A DNA stretch of 64,000 bases from Phlebotomus papatasi (lineage: Eukaryota > Arthropoda > Insecta > Diptera > Psychodidae), in assembly GCF_024763615.1 (NCBI RefSeq), contig NC_077223.1, positions 91,822,627-91,886,626 of the forward strand, written 5' to 3'. Below the pieces are notes generated by a model. The model was not told the DNA's origin and did not search any database. It worked only from the letters and a program-made list of their open reading frames with translations. Position 1 is the first letter of the stretch, and each line of letters opens with the position of its first letter. Made by a program: the position numbers and the translations under genes. Below, in pieces: positions 21,713-32,993 of this stretch.

Positions 21713-21955
21713 TTTTATCACGTTTTGCAGCCGGAAAATGAATTATCAATGAAGGAGAAAATGAATTTTTCCGAGGGAGAAAATCAACAAAACCCGTTGC
21801 CATGGCGCCGATTTTTGAATTTATTTTGCCGCATGGTGGCGCTGATTGGTCAAATGTCAGTGTCAGATGCGACATCCGGTTCCGTCTCTCTTTTCAGCAA
21901 TTCGTGTGCACAGCGTGTTTTACTTTTGCAGTTTTTCCCAATTTTCCCATAGAAA
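21713..21955. promoter_or_regulatory. Shared divergent promoter region of SANBR and RpS17
   Basis: The two start codons face away from each other across 243 bp. The region holds ATTGG (an inverted CCAAT box, 21845-21849) and a pyrimidine run TCTCTCTTTTC at 21885-21895. That run resembles the 5' TOP start of ribosomal protein mRNAs, about 60 bp before the RpS17 ATG. No clear TATA box was seen. The TOP assignment is inference. Confidence 0.55.
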
Positions 21956-22650
21956 ATGGTAAATAACCGTGAAAATTTGTGCAGAAATGTGTTCCTAATG
22001 GGTTAATGTGGATTTTTTCAGGGTCGCGTCAGGACAAAGACGATTAAAAAGGCCGCAAAGGTGATAATTGAAAAATACTATACGCGCCTCACATTGGATT
22101 TCCATACAAACAAGCGAATCTGCGAGGAAGTGGCTATTATCCCCACAAAACCCCTCAGGAACAAGATTGCCGGGTGAGTAGAGGTGATGGGAAGGATTGG
22201 GGATGATGCCTCTGCGACTAAGGGGTGTAATTTTTATCCCAGAGTTCCACTTCAAAAACCTGAGGCAGAGCAATGTTTATCGTTTTTATTCACTATTTTT
22301 GGGAATGTTTAGAAATTTCTGAATTATACAGAAACGATACAATTGATTGATAAAAAGGCTTTAGGGGCGAGGAAAGTGGTTTTTACAGAGGAATATTTGT
22401 GTTTTTCAACAGATATGTAACACATCTGATGAAGCGGCTCCGTCACTCCCAGGTTCGAGGGATTTCGATTAAGCTGCAGGAAGAGGAGCGCGAACGTCGT
22501 GACAACTACGTTCCCGATGTCTCTGCTCTGGAGCAGGACATTATTGAGGTGGATCCTGAGACCAAGGAGATGTTGAAGATGCTCGACTTCCACAATCTCA
22601 CTGGGCTCCAGCTGACACAGCCCACAACAACCTTCAATAGGCGCAACTAA
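21956..22650 (+). CDS. RpS17: 40S ribosomal protein S17 (eS17)
   Basis: The exons are 21956-21958 (only the ATG), 22022-22173 and 22413-22650, with GT-AG introns of 63 and 239 bp. The product is 130 residues, normal for the family, starting MGRVRTKTIKKAAKVIIEKY. Other conserved segments are RLTLDFHTNKRICEEVA, IPTKPLRNKIAGYVTHLMKR, SQVRGISIKLQEEERERRDN and YVPDVSALE. It is a structural protein of the small ribosomal subunit. Placing the first intron right after the start codon is common in ribosomal protein genes. No AATAAA was found close to the stop; AAAAATAAG at 22672 may serve. Confidence 0.97.
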
Positions 22651-22799
22651 GCTCCTTTGTGCCCCTAAGAAGAAAAATAAGTGAAATACAGCTTATTTAA
22701 AAGCCCAATTTTCATGTTTTTACCTATATTCGACTTTTCCGGGAGTCCAAAGTAAGGTTATGTTGCTCCTTCCATTCAGCTTTTCAATCCCCGTCGCCG

Positions 22800-23057
22800 T
22801 ATGGCGCTGCAGTCAGTCGCTGAATTTCATCGAATGAAGTAGTTCACTTTGCCGACAGGAGAGAAAACTCCGCAAAAAAACTAATTTTTACCCATTTTCC
22901 GCGAAAAATTATGTAAATGTAGCTAAAACAAGTAGTTGTGAATAATTCTGTGAATCAATTAAATTACCTCAGTGCAATACAATCCTCAAATTAGCGTTGA
23001 AAAAATCCGTGCAAGAAGAAAGTGTCTGCGGGAATGGAAAAATGACCGGATGGAAGA
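22800..23057 (+). other. Probable promoter and first exon of an unidentified + strand gene
   Basis: After an arthropod-like initiator (CAGTCAGTCGCTG near 22810-22822) comes a leader rich in A and C. It contains a three-codon upstream ORF (ATGGAAAAATGA, 23034-23045). Then ATG 23042 opens MTGWK and meets a strong donor, AAGA|GTGAGT, at about 23058. The downstream exon was not found. It could be another gene or a distant 5' leader of Atat, which is the next + strand gene. The pattern suggests a real first exon, but nothing here identifies the product. Confidence 0.35.
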
Positions 23058-23111
23058 GTGAGTAAAGTGTTTCTTTCTTCGATAAAAAAAGAAGCATTTA
23101 TTGACTATTTA

Positions 23112-23354
23112 TTATTCAATATCATGTACAAGTTGATGCCCTTGATCGTCCCAAATATAGCCGTTGACATATTTGGGTGTATCAAGTTCGCCTTCTCCTA
23201 GTAACTTTGCAATTTCGCGTTGCGCTCTCTGGGGCAACTTCTCCTCGGAATTGGCAGGGATTTCAGCTGAATTTTGGGGCACTTTCCTCGAAAAAGGGGT
23301 CAAATTCCAATTACCCATTCCTCCCAAATTGATATAACCGCAGAGGAATTCCAT
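23112..23354 (-). CDS. Small single-exon gene, function unknown (80 residues)
   Basis: ATG at 23354, stop TAA at 23114-23112, then AATAAA directly after the stop and a second copy 10 bp further on in minus-strand reading. The protein starts MEFLCGYINLGGMGNWNLTP and ends KYVNGYIWDDQGHQLVHDIE, with a charged middle (EEKLPQRAQREIAKLL) that could form a helix. It has no membrane segment or clear signal peptide. Composition is balanced, unlike the chance ORFs of this AT-rich region. It lies antisense just downstream of the putative exon at 22800-23057, probably in that gene's first intron. I do not recognise the family. Confidence 0.55.
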   Translation of the reverse strand: MEFLCGYINLGGMGNWNLTPFSRKVPQNSAEIPANSEEKLPQRAQREIAKLLGEGELDTPKYVNGYIWDDQGHQLVHDIE

Positions 23355-23816
23355 GGAAATTGATTTGTTTGGGTTTTCAGAAGCAAAACAAAGTCTGCGA
23401 CAATTTCAATCAGCACGCTTCTCTTCCTCTTCCGAAGCCAATTGGAGAATTAATTGCCTTCTTTTTGTACATTCGCTCCTCGATTAAAATTAAAAGTACA
23501 TGTGTTCTTGTGATGCGAGCAAAAGTGGCGGGAAGCGGCTGAGCTGAATTGGAATGGCGGCTAAAGGCGGACATAGATTTTTCGTTTAATTATTGGAAGG
23601 CGGAAAAATTTGCTTTCGTTGAGTTTGTCAAAACAATCTGCAATTTATTCGAACAATTCGCTCCTGGGAAATTACAAGGGGCCAACTAATTTTCGGCCAT
23701 TTTTCAGGAGACAGCATGAAAGATTTAACTTTGTGTAAATAAGTATCTCAATTTAATGACTCAATAAAAACAATTTATTTTTTTTCTTTGTATGAGCACT
23801 AATATAAACAGGGGCA

Positions 23817-24765
23817 CGACATTTCCCGTCAAATAATTTCGTCAGATATCTTTAAGTTTTCAGCAGAAAATATCTACACCTCTGACGAAAATCTGCCGAG
23901 AAATCTGTAGATATTCCTACGAATTTTATTTGGGCTTGGGACATAATTCGTCAGAAATTTTTGCAGATTATCTGACGAATCCTGAGGGCCAATTTTTGAA
24001 ATTCTCACTCGCACCCGCGAGCTCTTTTGTGGCCGAGAAAAATTGACTCGCACACCCCGGAAATTCTTGAGTACGTGCGACGAGTACTTTACGTTATTAA
24101 GAAGTCGTTACAGAAGGATTTGAATCTACGGGGTGTGCGAGTGGATTTCTCTCGGCCACTAAAGAGCTCGCGGGTGCGAGTGAGAGTTTCAAAAATTGGG
24201 TCTCTGGTGCACACTCTGACGACTTTCTGTAGATATTTTGCCGATTTTCTGTAGATTTTTCTACATTTCAGACTTTCCAGACAGCTGTGTCAGAAAAGAT
24301 GGAATATTTTTCACTGAAGTTTGCAAAATTCTATAGAGTTATTCTTAGTGATATCACAGTGTTTATATAAAAGAAAGAATTCTGCGACGCCGTATTATAA
24401 GTAGAGAATAGTGAAGTGAAAACTTTAAGCAGAATAGTCAACTTAAATTTCGTGTTTTTGTATCATTCAATTGGCGATTTTTAAGAAATTTGTATTTTTG
24501 CTCGCAACTTTTTACTTATCTAAAATGTGTACTCGGTAATGCTTGTTAAGCAGAGCATCCCATTTTCTTTATAACTTCTACAGTTTCTTCATAAATCAAC
24601 AATATTTTTGTGAAGTGATGGAGGTTATGCAGATTTTCTAGGGAGAAATACTGCCGAGAATCTGCAGATTTTATCTGAATGTACTAGAATATACCGTTAA
24701 AATTCAAAAAACCTCCGAGTAAAATCGGCAGGTAGAGCAATGATTTGACGGGTTCCTATGTTTCC
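23817..24765. repeat. TIR element interrupted by a hairpin MITE
   Basis: The ends carry CCCGTCAAAT (23825-23834) and ATTTGACGGG (24743-24752). Inside, words such as CTGACGAA, CTGCCGAGAAATCTG and TCTGTAGAT occur repeatedly on both sides of the MITE at 23984-24204. This is probably an older non-autonomous element that received the MITE later. No ORF is supported. Confidence 0.5.
23984..24204. repeat. Near-perfect hairpin MITE, copy 2
   Basis: 221 bp with the same arms as 16509-16729 (CTCACTCGCACCCGCGAGCT ... AGCTCGCGGGTGCGAGTGAG). Its loop (GAGTACGTGCGACGAG ... CGTTACAGAAGGATTTGAAT) is the reverse complement of the other copy's loop, so it is inserted in the opposite orientation. Confidence 0.85.
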
Positions 24766-25755
24766 CATATGTTTCTAGCGCGCCAAAAAAAACTTTTGAG
24801 TTTATTAGCTGTTTTCTGTCATTGTAGAATGAATTAGCAAAAAATACTAATACAATATAAAAGCCAATTTAATAACGAAGAGGCAACCGAAAACCCCAAA
24901 TTGGCAACCTACGTAGTTTTGAAAATATCTCGTGAAATATGTACGAAAACAGGAAAAAATTTACACTAAAACTGGTCGCATTTTTCAGAGCTAATGTCAA
25001 ATATAAACATCGAAACTTTTATATATTTACCTTTCAAAATAGGTTTTTTAATGAGTTAGCTCCTTGTCGTTCTTCTAAATGATGTGCAAATTTTGCTGAA
25101 ATTAGAATGACAAGGGATCAACTTGCTTGAGTTAGTCCCCTATTTCACAAAAAAATTCGACGATGAATATATTTTGTGCCCCTTTACTTCAAACAAATTT
25201 ATGCAAGTAATCAAAAAGATTAAAATTTTGAAAAACTTTTCTAATAACGAAATTTAATGACTTATATCATCTGAAAATTGATTAAATTGTCTTTCTCAGT
25301 GCATTAGAATCTCAAAATCGCAAAAAAGTGAGTTGACCCCTTGTAATTTCCAAGGAGCGAATTTAATATATTACAAAAGATCTTAAATCCAGCCAATTTG
25401 AAGCCAATTTCCTAAATTAATCTCGGACTCAGCTCAGAGTGTTCCGAAGAAAAAATGTATTTAAACAAAAATTTAGTATATTTATCCCTCCATACGGTAA
25501 GGTACCTTGTAATGCGAAAAAACTCACTTTATAGATATTTAGCGTAACGGTCGCGAGTGCAAAAAAAATCCCATATAAATTTATTTGGAAGTATGAGAAA
25601 GTGACTTCAAATTTCAGGCAACTTGCCAGGGGGTTGCTAATAACAGTTTGCTTGACGCGATTCTTTACCCAGAAAGTTCAACTCGTTGTCGAACTTTCAC
25701 GCATTCCAAGTTGCAAGCAGTCTGAGGTTGACTGTAAAGAATCTCAGCTACCATA

Positions 25756-25960
25756 ATCCAGGGAAAACCCTGGAGAAATCCAATGGAAATCCAGTGAAAT
25801 TCCATTGAAAATCCTTTATAAATCTTGTGGAAATCCAGTGGAATTCCTGTGAAAACCCTGGAGAAATCCATTGGAAGTCCAGTGGAATTCCACTGGAATT
25901 TCAGTGGAAATTCAGTGGAATCCAGTCGAAGTCCACGGTAATTCCAGTGAAAATCCAGTT
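25756..25960. repeat. Minisatellite, unit about 12-14 bp (ATCCAGTGGAAATT-like)
   Basis: About 15 imperfect copies of (A)ATCCAGTGGAA(A)TTCC. Overlapping ORFs on both strands (for example GIPLDFHKIYKGFSM in minus reading) are by-products of the repeat and not genes. A CCAGGG palindrome near the left end may mark its edge. Confidence 0.8.
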
Positions 25961-26839
25961 ATTATTTTAATCGTATCGGAATTAACCCTTAATCAGGTAA
26001 GCCCGTCTCAAGGCGGTCTTCAAAAAAATCACAATTACTGCGATTACAAAGTTTTTATTTATTTAAAAGTGCTATAGTGTCCTCAGTAATAGTCTTACTA
26101 ACATCTTTTGAAAGTTTGAACTCATTTTGATTTTTCGTTTAGTTGCTATCTCCAGTTTTTGTGTGACAAGTCAGACAAAAGCAACAAAAAATATTTGTGC
26201 AAAAAAATTCATTTATAATTTCAAGAAAAATACCGATTTAAAGTTATCTGACTAAAATAAATTTATTTTAGTCAGATTGTTGACATATTTCAAGTTTGAC
26301 TATGAGTGTCGAATGAAGCAAATATGCCTAAATTTGCCTTGGTTTGCCTTAATATTATGATGTGATTTTGTATTATTTTGAAGTTTTAATGCAATTCACA
26401 ATAAGTATGAGTACGTAAACTTAATATGACTGTGCAGATAAACAAAAAATTGTTGCATTTCAAATAGTTTGACGCCCGAATTTCTCTCTCTTTCGGGTGA
26501 CATTCCGGTCCCAAATGCCCGAATTTGACAGTCTACTGTACCTTCAAAAAATTTAAGCAGACAGAGACGTTACTAAAATCGTGTAAATATGCACACCCAA
26601 GAAACACAGAAATATTTCTATAAATCCGGAAACACTTATAAAATCATACAGAATTAATTTTCAAAACACGTAAAATCATCAAAGAATCATAGAAACGTAA
26701 TTTTCATCACGACAGAAACAGAAACTGTGAAAAACTCCATATTTTCTGTGTTTTATGAAGCAGGAATCACATTTTTTTTTCTCCGATGATCTTTATGAGT
26801 AGCCTCTCAAATTTCTCGTAAAATTGTTGTTAAACTTAA

Positions 26840-27490
26840 CGAAGCCTATCTTTAATGGCGTCACGCCGCCCGCCGCCGTTTTAAATAATTGGTACTTGGT
26901 GCCACTTCAGCTCCCAATACAAGAACAAAATCTGACGACAGGAATAAAGATTATATGAGAGGAATTTGCGGAGGAGCAGGGAAAATCAGCAATTCATTGA
27001 ATTGCATTCCCCATACTCTGCTGATGATGAGGAGAGAGGTTCAATTGACCAAACCAGACACAATTGGCATCGAGAGAGTGTGCCTGGAGAGCTCGTGCGC
27101 GTTCAGCCAAACGGCATCTATACTCAAGAGCAATATATCCCACCCAATTGAAAAATCTTGCAAAAGAGTTGAGAGGCTCAGAAGTAGCGGCTTTTTGCTC
27201 GGCTGGTTTTCTCAGGCCAAAAGACACGCTAGAGTTTCAGTTTCACTTGACTATTTGCCAGAGAAGCAAGTGCACAATACAGTGTCTGTTTGGCAAAAAT
27301 CGCGCGACGAGTTTTAAAAAAGGTTTTCCTATTGGATTAAGAAAAAAAAAGTGCTCTTAAACCACCTTCGCAGATTTGAGATTTTGTGTGGGATTTTGAG
27401 ATAAATCATTTAGTAGTAGTTGTGTTGTTGTTGTGATTCAAAAGGCGGGAAAAATATTCCAGAAAGTGGAGAGACAATAGTTTAAGGTAC
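26840..27490 (+). promoter_or_regulatory. Less AT-rich, promoter-like island
   Basis: Around 26860-27320 the base composition rises clearly (CACGCCGCCCGCCGCCG at 26863) in an otherwise AT-rich desert. Initiator-like TCAGTTTCA occurs at 27236 and a donor-like AAG|GTACGA at about 27485. No convincing protein is encoded: the open frame 26889-27317 has no recognisable domain. It could be a distal promoter or non-coding first exon of Atat or of the gene starting near 22.8 kb. Confidence 0.3.
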
Positions 27491-28810
27491 GATTGATGGG
27501 TAGAATGTGTGAAATTTTTGCATGATATTGTGTGGTTTTTCATTTGTGGCTGATTTTTATTATATTTTATTGAAAAAAAAATCTCTGCACGACACAATAA
27601 AATAAACCTAATAAAAAAAGAAAAAGATGAAAATTGCTGTGTATAGATGTGAGAGATCATTCGTGTCTTTTACCTTCTCTCTATTGTTGATGGAATTTTA
27701 AAGCACCTCTCCAAAGAGTTATATGAAAAGTTTTCTTCAAGGGAGTTTAGTGCTATAGTAGTCTGACATCAGACAATTTTTACCTTTTAGCTAAAATTGA
27801 GGTGTTATGTCTTCGTGAGTCATATTTGTATATATGCTTGGAATACTCCAAGCGATGAGCAATGGGTATATAAGAAATCATTGAGGAAAAATTGACGAGG
27901 AAACACGATAAAATAACCACGCGAAACTTGCATAATACTTCAATGTAATTTTAAAAACTTTAGCACAACAATGAGAAAAATTATCTCATTGCGATCAAGA
28001 GAAACTAATTAAGATCTATAATACCAAAATGGAAACTTTCTTTGCGGGCTGAAAAGAAGATTGCCCAAAAAAAGCAATCTCATAGTGTTTTATTTTAACA
28101 TAATTTCACTCTCAAAACATTTGAGACTCTCTGTCATTTCTCTCAGGCAAAAAGAGACGAAAAGTTTGTAGGTCACAGATTAATTTAATTGACTGGCGAT
28201 TGAGTTGAAAATTGGGAAATTTTTGGATGATAATAATTGGGCTTTTTTGGTGGGGTTTGACGAAGAAACGTTCATGGAAATAGCTTCTCAAGTTCACCAA
28301 TAAATAAATTAAAAATGATTCACGGACTCGGTTAGTAACCAAAAATGGATAAATTACGTTAGGTTTTAGCTTCCGGATGACATAAAAATATTTCTCAATA
28401 ATTTTTGGGAAATATGAAATAATTTGTTACATTAAAAAAAATTGGAACATGGAAAGTTCGGCAGAACACCGAAAATGGCGCTAAAGTCGTTTCTTCGGAA
28501 ATTGTGCAAGTAGTACTTTTTGTCTTCGTTGCTTTTTGTATTTGTTAATGAAAATGCAATGATAACAATGATATAATACATCCCGACTAACACATTAAGT
28601 ACTTATAAAGGAGTACTTAATAAGTACTTAAAGCAATGCCTTAATTTTAAGGACTTGTAAACAGGGCCGAATTTAGAAATGTTGAGGCCAAATGCCCATT
28701 TCTGGGGGCCCCAAAAATTTTACATTTTCCAACAGTGCGACAGCTTTAAGATTTTATACAATATAATGCTTTTCAATCCTACAGGTAAATCTAAGTTTAC
28801 TTAAAACCTG

Positions 28811-29390
28811 TCAGTCAAATTTAGTCAGCAAAAAATTCCAAATGGGCAGTAAAAAAAACTAAAAAGAGCAGTATTTTATTAAAAGCGGTCAGTAAAAAAT
28901 GAAAAGCGGTCAGTAAAAAATGTAAAGCGGTCAGTAAGAAGTGAAACATGATCAGCACAAAATAAAAAGTGATCAGCAAAAAATAAAACATGATCAGATG
29001 ATCAATAAAAAACAAAAATTGGTCAGTAAAAAATAAAAAGTGGTCAGTAAGAAATTGAAAACGAGCAGTAAAAAATTTAAAAAAAAACAGTAAAACATTA
29101 AAAATGAGCAGTAAAAAATAAAGTGTTCAGCAAAAAATTAAAAATGAGCTGTAGAAATATTCGAGTAGATCATTGAAAAAATTAAAAAGTGATAAGCAAA
29201 AAAATATAAAATCAGCAGTAAAAAATAAAAATCGTTCAGAAAAAAATTAAAAAGTGGTCAGTAAAACATTAAAAACGAGCAGCAGAAATATTCGAGATGA
29301 TCAGTAAAAAATTAAAAAGTGATCAGTGAAGAATTTAAAATGAGCAGTAAAAAATAAAAAATGGCTAGTAAAAAATAAATGCTCTAATCG
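28811..29390. repeat. Degenerate minisatellite, (AAAAAGTGGTCAGTAAAAAAT)n
   Basis: Roughly 25 diverged copies of a unit of about 18-22 bp with core (G/A)(G/A)TCAGTAAAAAAT, over about 580 bp. It lies inside a segment (28670-29530) whose edges (GGGCCGAATTTAGAAAT and TAAATGCGGCACTG) look partly inverted to each other, so it may be the expanded interior of a transposable element. Confidence 0.75.
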
Positions 29391-29671
29391 CTAATAGAAA
29401 TTTAATTTGCAGTTTTTTGGTAATAATTTTTATTTTCTGACAATTATAACCATGGTAGACTTATTAAATGTAGAGGCCCCTAAAATGTGTAGGTGCCGGC
29501 GCCATGTCCTCAGGGAGCCCACCTAAATGCGGCACTGCTTGTAAAACATCAACACCTTGACACTCACTGTAAGAACTCGGCATGACATATTGACACCCTT
29601 GTATCCTTTGGGGTATGAAATTTCAACATGTATCCTTATAGAAAGAATTAGATTAATGAAAAAATGACATG

Positions 29672-29905
29672 GGGTAGTTGTAAACAAAATATATGGGATA
29701 GTTGTAAAAAAATATATGGGGTAGTTGTAAACACTGATTTTTTGTTTACTTTTCTGGAACTTTTGCCAACTATTTATTCAGGATACAAGGATCCCTATAC
29801 TAACTATAAATTCGTATAGGTCTTCTCCTCTTAAATCTGTTATTTAACTTAAAATATCGCAGTATTTACAACTACCCCGAGATTACTAGTGCCCCAATTT
29901 CCCTG
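29672..29905. repeat. Fragment of a GGGGTAGTTGTAAAC / GTGCCCCAATTTCCC element
   Basis: The word ATGGGGTAGTTGTAAAC occurs three times (29672-29730). The segment ends TTTACAACTACCCCGAGATTAC, then GCCCCAATTTCCC. The TAGGTCTTCTCCTCTTAAATC block links it to the MITEs at 15735 and 59211. It appears to lack its left terminus. Confidence 0.55.
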
Positions 29906-32270
29906 CAAATTATGGAAAGTTCGTCAGAATACCAAAAATGGCCCTTAAGCCAAAGTTATCAAACAAAAATGGGTAAATTTTCGTAGTTTTATACTTCCTG
30001 ATGACCTACTTTTTTAAATTAATTTTAGACATTATATTGAGCTAATTTTTAGAACTATAATTTTTAGAACACATAGTTTCATTAGAAGGCTGAGAATAGC
30101 GCGAAAATCAGTCTTACTCTTTTCTTAAACTTGTTAGCAAACAAAAGTAAGTCTATCTTGATAGATTTTTGTCTTCTAGAAGACCTAAGTCGTCTTTAAT
30201 TTTAGCACAATGTAAAAACAATTTATTTACCTTGCAATTTTTTAGAACACGCTAAGTTCGTCGGAATGCCAAGAATGGGACTAAAATTCTTTTCTTGAAA
30301 AAATATGGAGTTAATCTTTCCGCCTCGTTTTGCAACGTTTTATATTAATGAGATGCAAGTGCTGCTAGTGGTTGTTAAACGAAACTTGCATGTACTAAAA
30401 AAAAACCTTAGATTTATTAAATTATCTTTCTATTTAGCGGCAATTATGAACAAAATCTATCAGGAATAGAGTAATACTTTCAATGGATTTAAAGGAAAAT
30501 CGATATTATGTCACATTGTTGCACTTAAGTCGTCTCTTGAATAATCCTCAAGGCTGTCAGGGGCATTGAATTCTGTTCTTTGAGAATATTTGCAAATAAG
30601 AAAAAAACATTTATTGCATTTGAAGCTTCTGCGTAGGAATCTTGATGTGTGTTGTGCTTGATTTGTTGACGATCTTCGCTCTCTAAACATCTAGAATTTC
30701 ACATATTGATATTTCTACCTGTTGAATGGATGAATATCGGTTGAAACAAACTTACCGTAAAGTATTTCTTTGAGGCGGTGAAAAAAGAAAGAAAGAAAGA
30801 TTACTATTTAAATAACAAGATGATCGTGAGAAGATGTTTGTTCTTGTATTAATTTCCCGTGATCACAGGTTTTGAAATTATTTTACCATACATATATTCA
30901 TTCGCTTTCTACAGCTTAAAGTTTTCTGCAAAGTCTTTCTCGCTGTTCTTTGATTGCGAATGTAGGTAGAATTAATCTCGTTTTTATTCATTAATAAATC
31001 CTTTGCGTGCTTAGGCTTAGCTGAAGAGAATATAATTTACAGTTTCGTGCAAAATAGTGCGTATTTATTAATTGAGAGGAGACAATCTTTGTGGGGTTTA
31101 CGATTTAGCAACTTCAGTGGAGTAAAAGTAATTAAATTCTGCAATAAAATAGTGTGAAAATAGATCAGCAATGAAATTTATTGATATGCTATTTCTATTT
31201 TCAAAGGTGGAAATGCTATTGATTGGTTATAGAAGATGTTAATAAAACTAAATCGCAATAAAGCTGTTGTTAAGATCAGATGAACTTTCAGAACATAACC
31301 TCAAAGATGTGAATCATAAATGCTTCATTCTAGTTGCAAGAATATGATTATTTAGTGCTGCTAATAAACCCTTTCAATGTTTTAAAGCTCTGAAATACTG
31401 ATTATTTTCAAAATTCATCCTGTAGCACAAAAGTTTGCAGCTTTCTTTAAACATAACCTCAATGTTGTCAATATTATTCATAATTTTGATTAAAAATGAA
31501 AATGTTGAGTTGAAAACTACGATATTTAAAACATTTATACCGCACAACAACTATAATAATGCATTTACACAATACACTGAAGTGATTAGAACTATAATCT
31601 CAATATAACCTTAAAGGTATTTGTTTTAAATGTTCTATTCTAACTGTTAGAATATGATTATTTCGTGTGCTAATACACATATTAAATGCTTTAAAGCTTT
31701 AACTAGCACATTTTTTTTTCTTCATGTAGAACGAAAATTTGAAGAAGTTTTTAAACATAACCTCAATGTTGTAAATACTATTTATAATTTTGATAGAAAA
31801 TTTCAAAAATTCTTAGTTGAAAACTATGATATTTTAAAACAGTTATATTTATCGTACTACAATTTAGTTATGGGTAAGCAGACTGAAATAACTAAAAAGT
31901 TTATCATAACTCTAAAGTTGCTATTCTTCAATCTTTTGTTTTGAATTAAATTGTTGCTCATTTTGGTTGGATTCCAATAAGCATAATTTTATTCAAATAT
32001 TTTCTAATATTTAGCCAAAGAATTAGCTAAAATATAAATAAAATTAGTAGGATATTTTAAACATAACCTTAAATTTTAGAATGTAATTTATTTAAATCAA
32101 ATTATTAAATTTTGGATAGTTTATGTATAAATTTTATTTAAATAATTTTAAACTTTTATTATCTAAAACTAGGGGTTTTTGAACTATACCATAAATGGTT
32201 TCATTAGGTACTTTTATATTTGAACCTAACCTCAAAATTAAAAGGCAACTTTCCCAAGTCTATATCGATT
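29906..32270. other. AT-rich non-coding stretch
   Basis: Scattered repeated phrases (GAAAGTTCG(T/G)C(A/G)GAA-ACC near 28450, 29915 and 30255; ACATAACCTCAA near 31290, 31450 and 31760) suggest old tandem duplication. A good donor-like ACG|GTAAGT on the minus strand near 30765 has no convincing exon. No gene is supported. Confidence 0.4.
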
Positions 32271-32702
32271 TAGGGTAAGTGTGCCAAATTTCGGCATAGT
32301 TTCATGCAAGCGTCAAAGTCTCAAGTTTGAAATGTAATATTTTAAATTCAAATTGATTTTTTTTTTAATTTTTTCTTCTAAAAGAGTGTTGCTTGGAACC
32401 TTGTAAAGAGTTTACCGTCTTTATTTACTCTAAAATCATTCTGAATACATTTTAAAATGAATAAAAATATACATAGCTTTGGTGTTCTATTTCGGCCACC
32501 TTCATTCTCATAGTTCCTTGCCCTTCAGGAATTCCTCCAATATCTTTTTCACGTCACTTCGTTTGTCGAAGCTACATTTTTTGTTATTCTTTTGCATTGT
32601 ATAATCTCTAGAGTACGTAAAATCTAAAAGTTCATGGAAATTCGAGGAACAAAAAAGGTGGCCGAAATTGAAAGCTGGCCGAAATTTGGCACAGTTACCC
32701 TA
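32271..32702. repeat. MITE-like repeat, family 'CCAAATT-CGGC', copy 2
   Basis: The best-preserved member: TAGGGTAAGTGTGCCAAATT on the left and AATTTGGCACAGTTACCCTA on the right, about 25-bp inverted termini starting and ending in TA. It is in the opposite orientation to copies 1 and 3. The interior, about 380 bp, includes TAGTTCCTTGCCCTTC and CATGGAAATTCGAGGAAC and has no ORF. Confidence 0.8.
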
Positions 32703-32720
32703 ATGGAAATTGTAAAAATT

Positions 32721-32993
32721 GGGTCCCGGTTAAAATCCCAAAAGCCAAAAACCCGAATGGGCCAAAATCCCGAATTCTTAAAAGTTTCATAGCTACTTCC
32801 ACGATTGCACTCGCGCTTGCTGGAAGCAAAGGGAAATCTTCTGTGTCTTAGAAAATTATTCTAAACATTTTCCTTCATATAATTTAATCTTTTTCAAGAT
32901 TTTGAAAATTTGGGATTTTGGCTTTCGGGATTTTGGCCTTTTCGGGATTTTGGCGTTCGGGATTTTGGCTTTCGGGATTTTGGCTGCCACCGA
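32721..32993. repeat. MITE-like repeat with repeated TTCGGGATTTTGGC, copy 1
   Basis: Starts GGGTCCCGGTTAAAATCCC and ends with four copies of TTCGGGATTTTGGC before GCCACCGATA. The ends are inverted relative to each other (AAAATCCC / GGGATTTT). It adjoins the previous element. A second copy lies at 48334-48542. Confidence 0.65.

Larger units (their letters stand above)
24770..28800. other. Gene-poor AT-rich stretch
   Basis: Apart from the minisatellite at 25756-25960 and the island at 26840-27490, nothing coding is seen. A diverged end of the CAGTAGACT family (GACAGTCTACTGTACC) is at 26528-26543. The remaining frames are short, AT-driven and without domains. Confidence 0.5.

Noticed and set aside
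26889..27317. 142-codon + strand ORF
   Set aside because: It starts at a non-conserved place and has no domain; the base composition is explained better by a promoter-like island. Kept only as a region, not a gene.
28811..29390. CRISPR-like array
   Set aside because: The repeats are A-rich, degenerate and directly adjacent with no unique spacers of constant length, and the context is an animal genome.
30755..30800. Minus-strand exon ending at a strong ACG|GTAAGT donor
   Set aside because: No acceptor or coding frame could be joined to it; a lone donor match is expected by chance.
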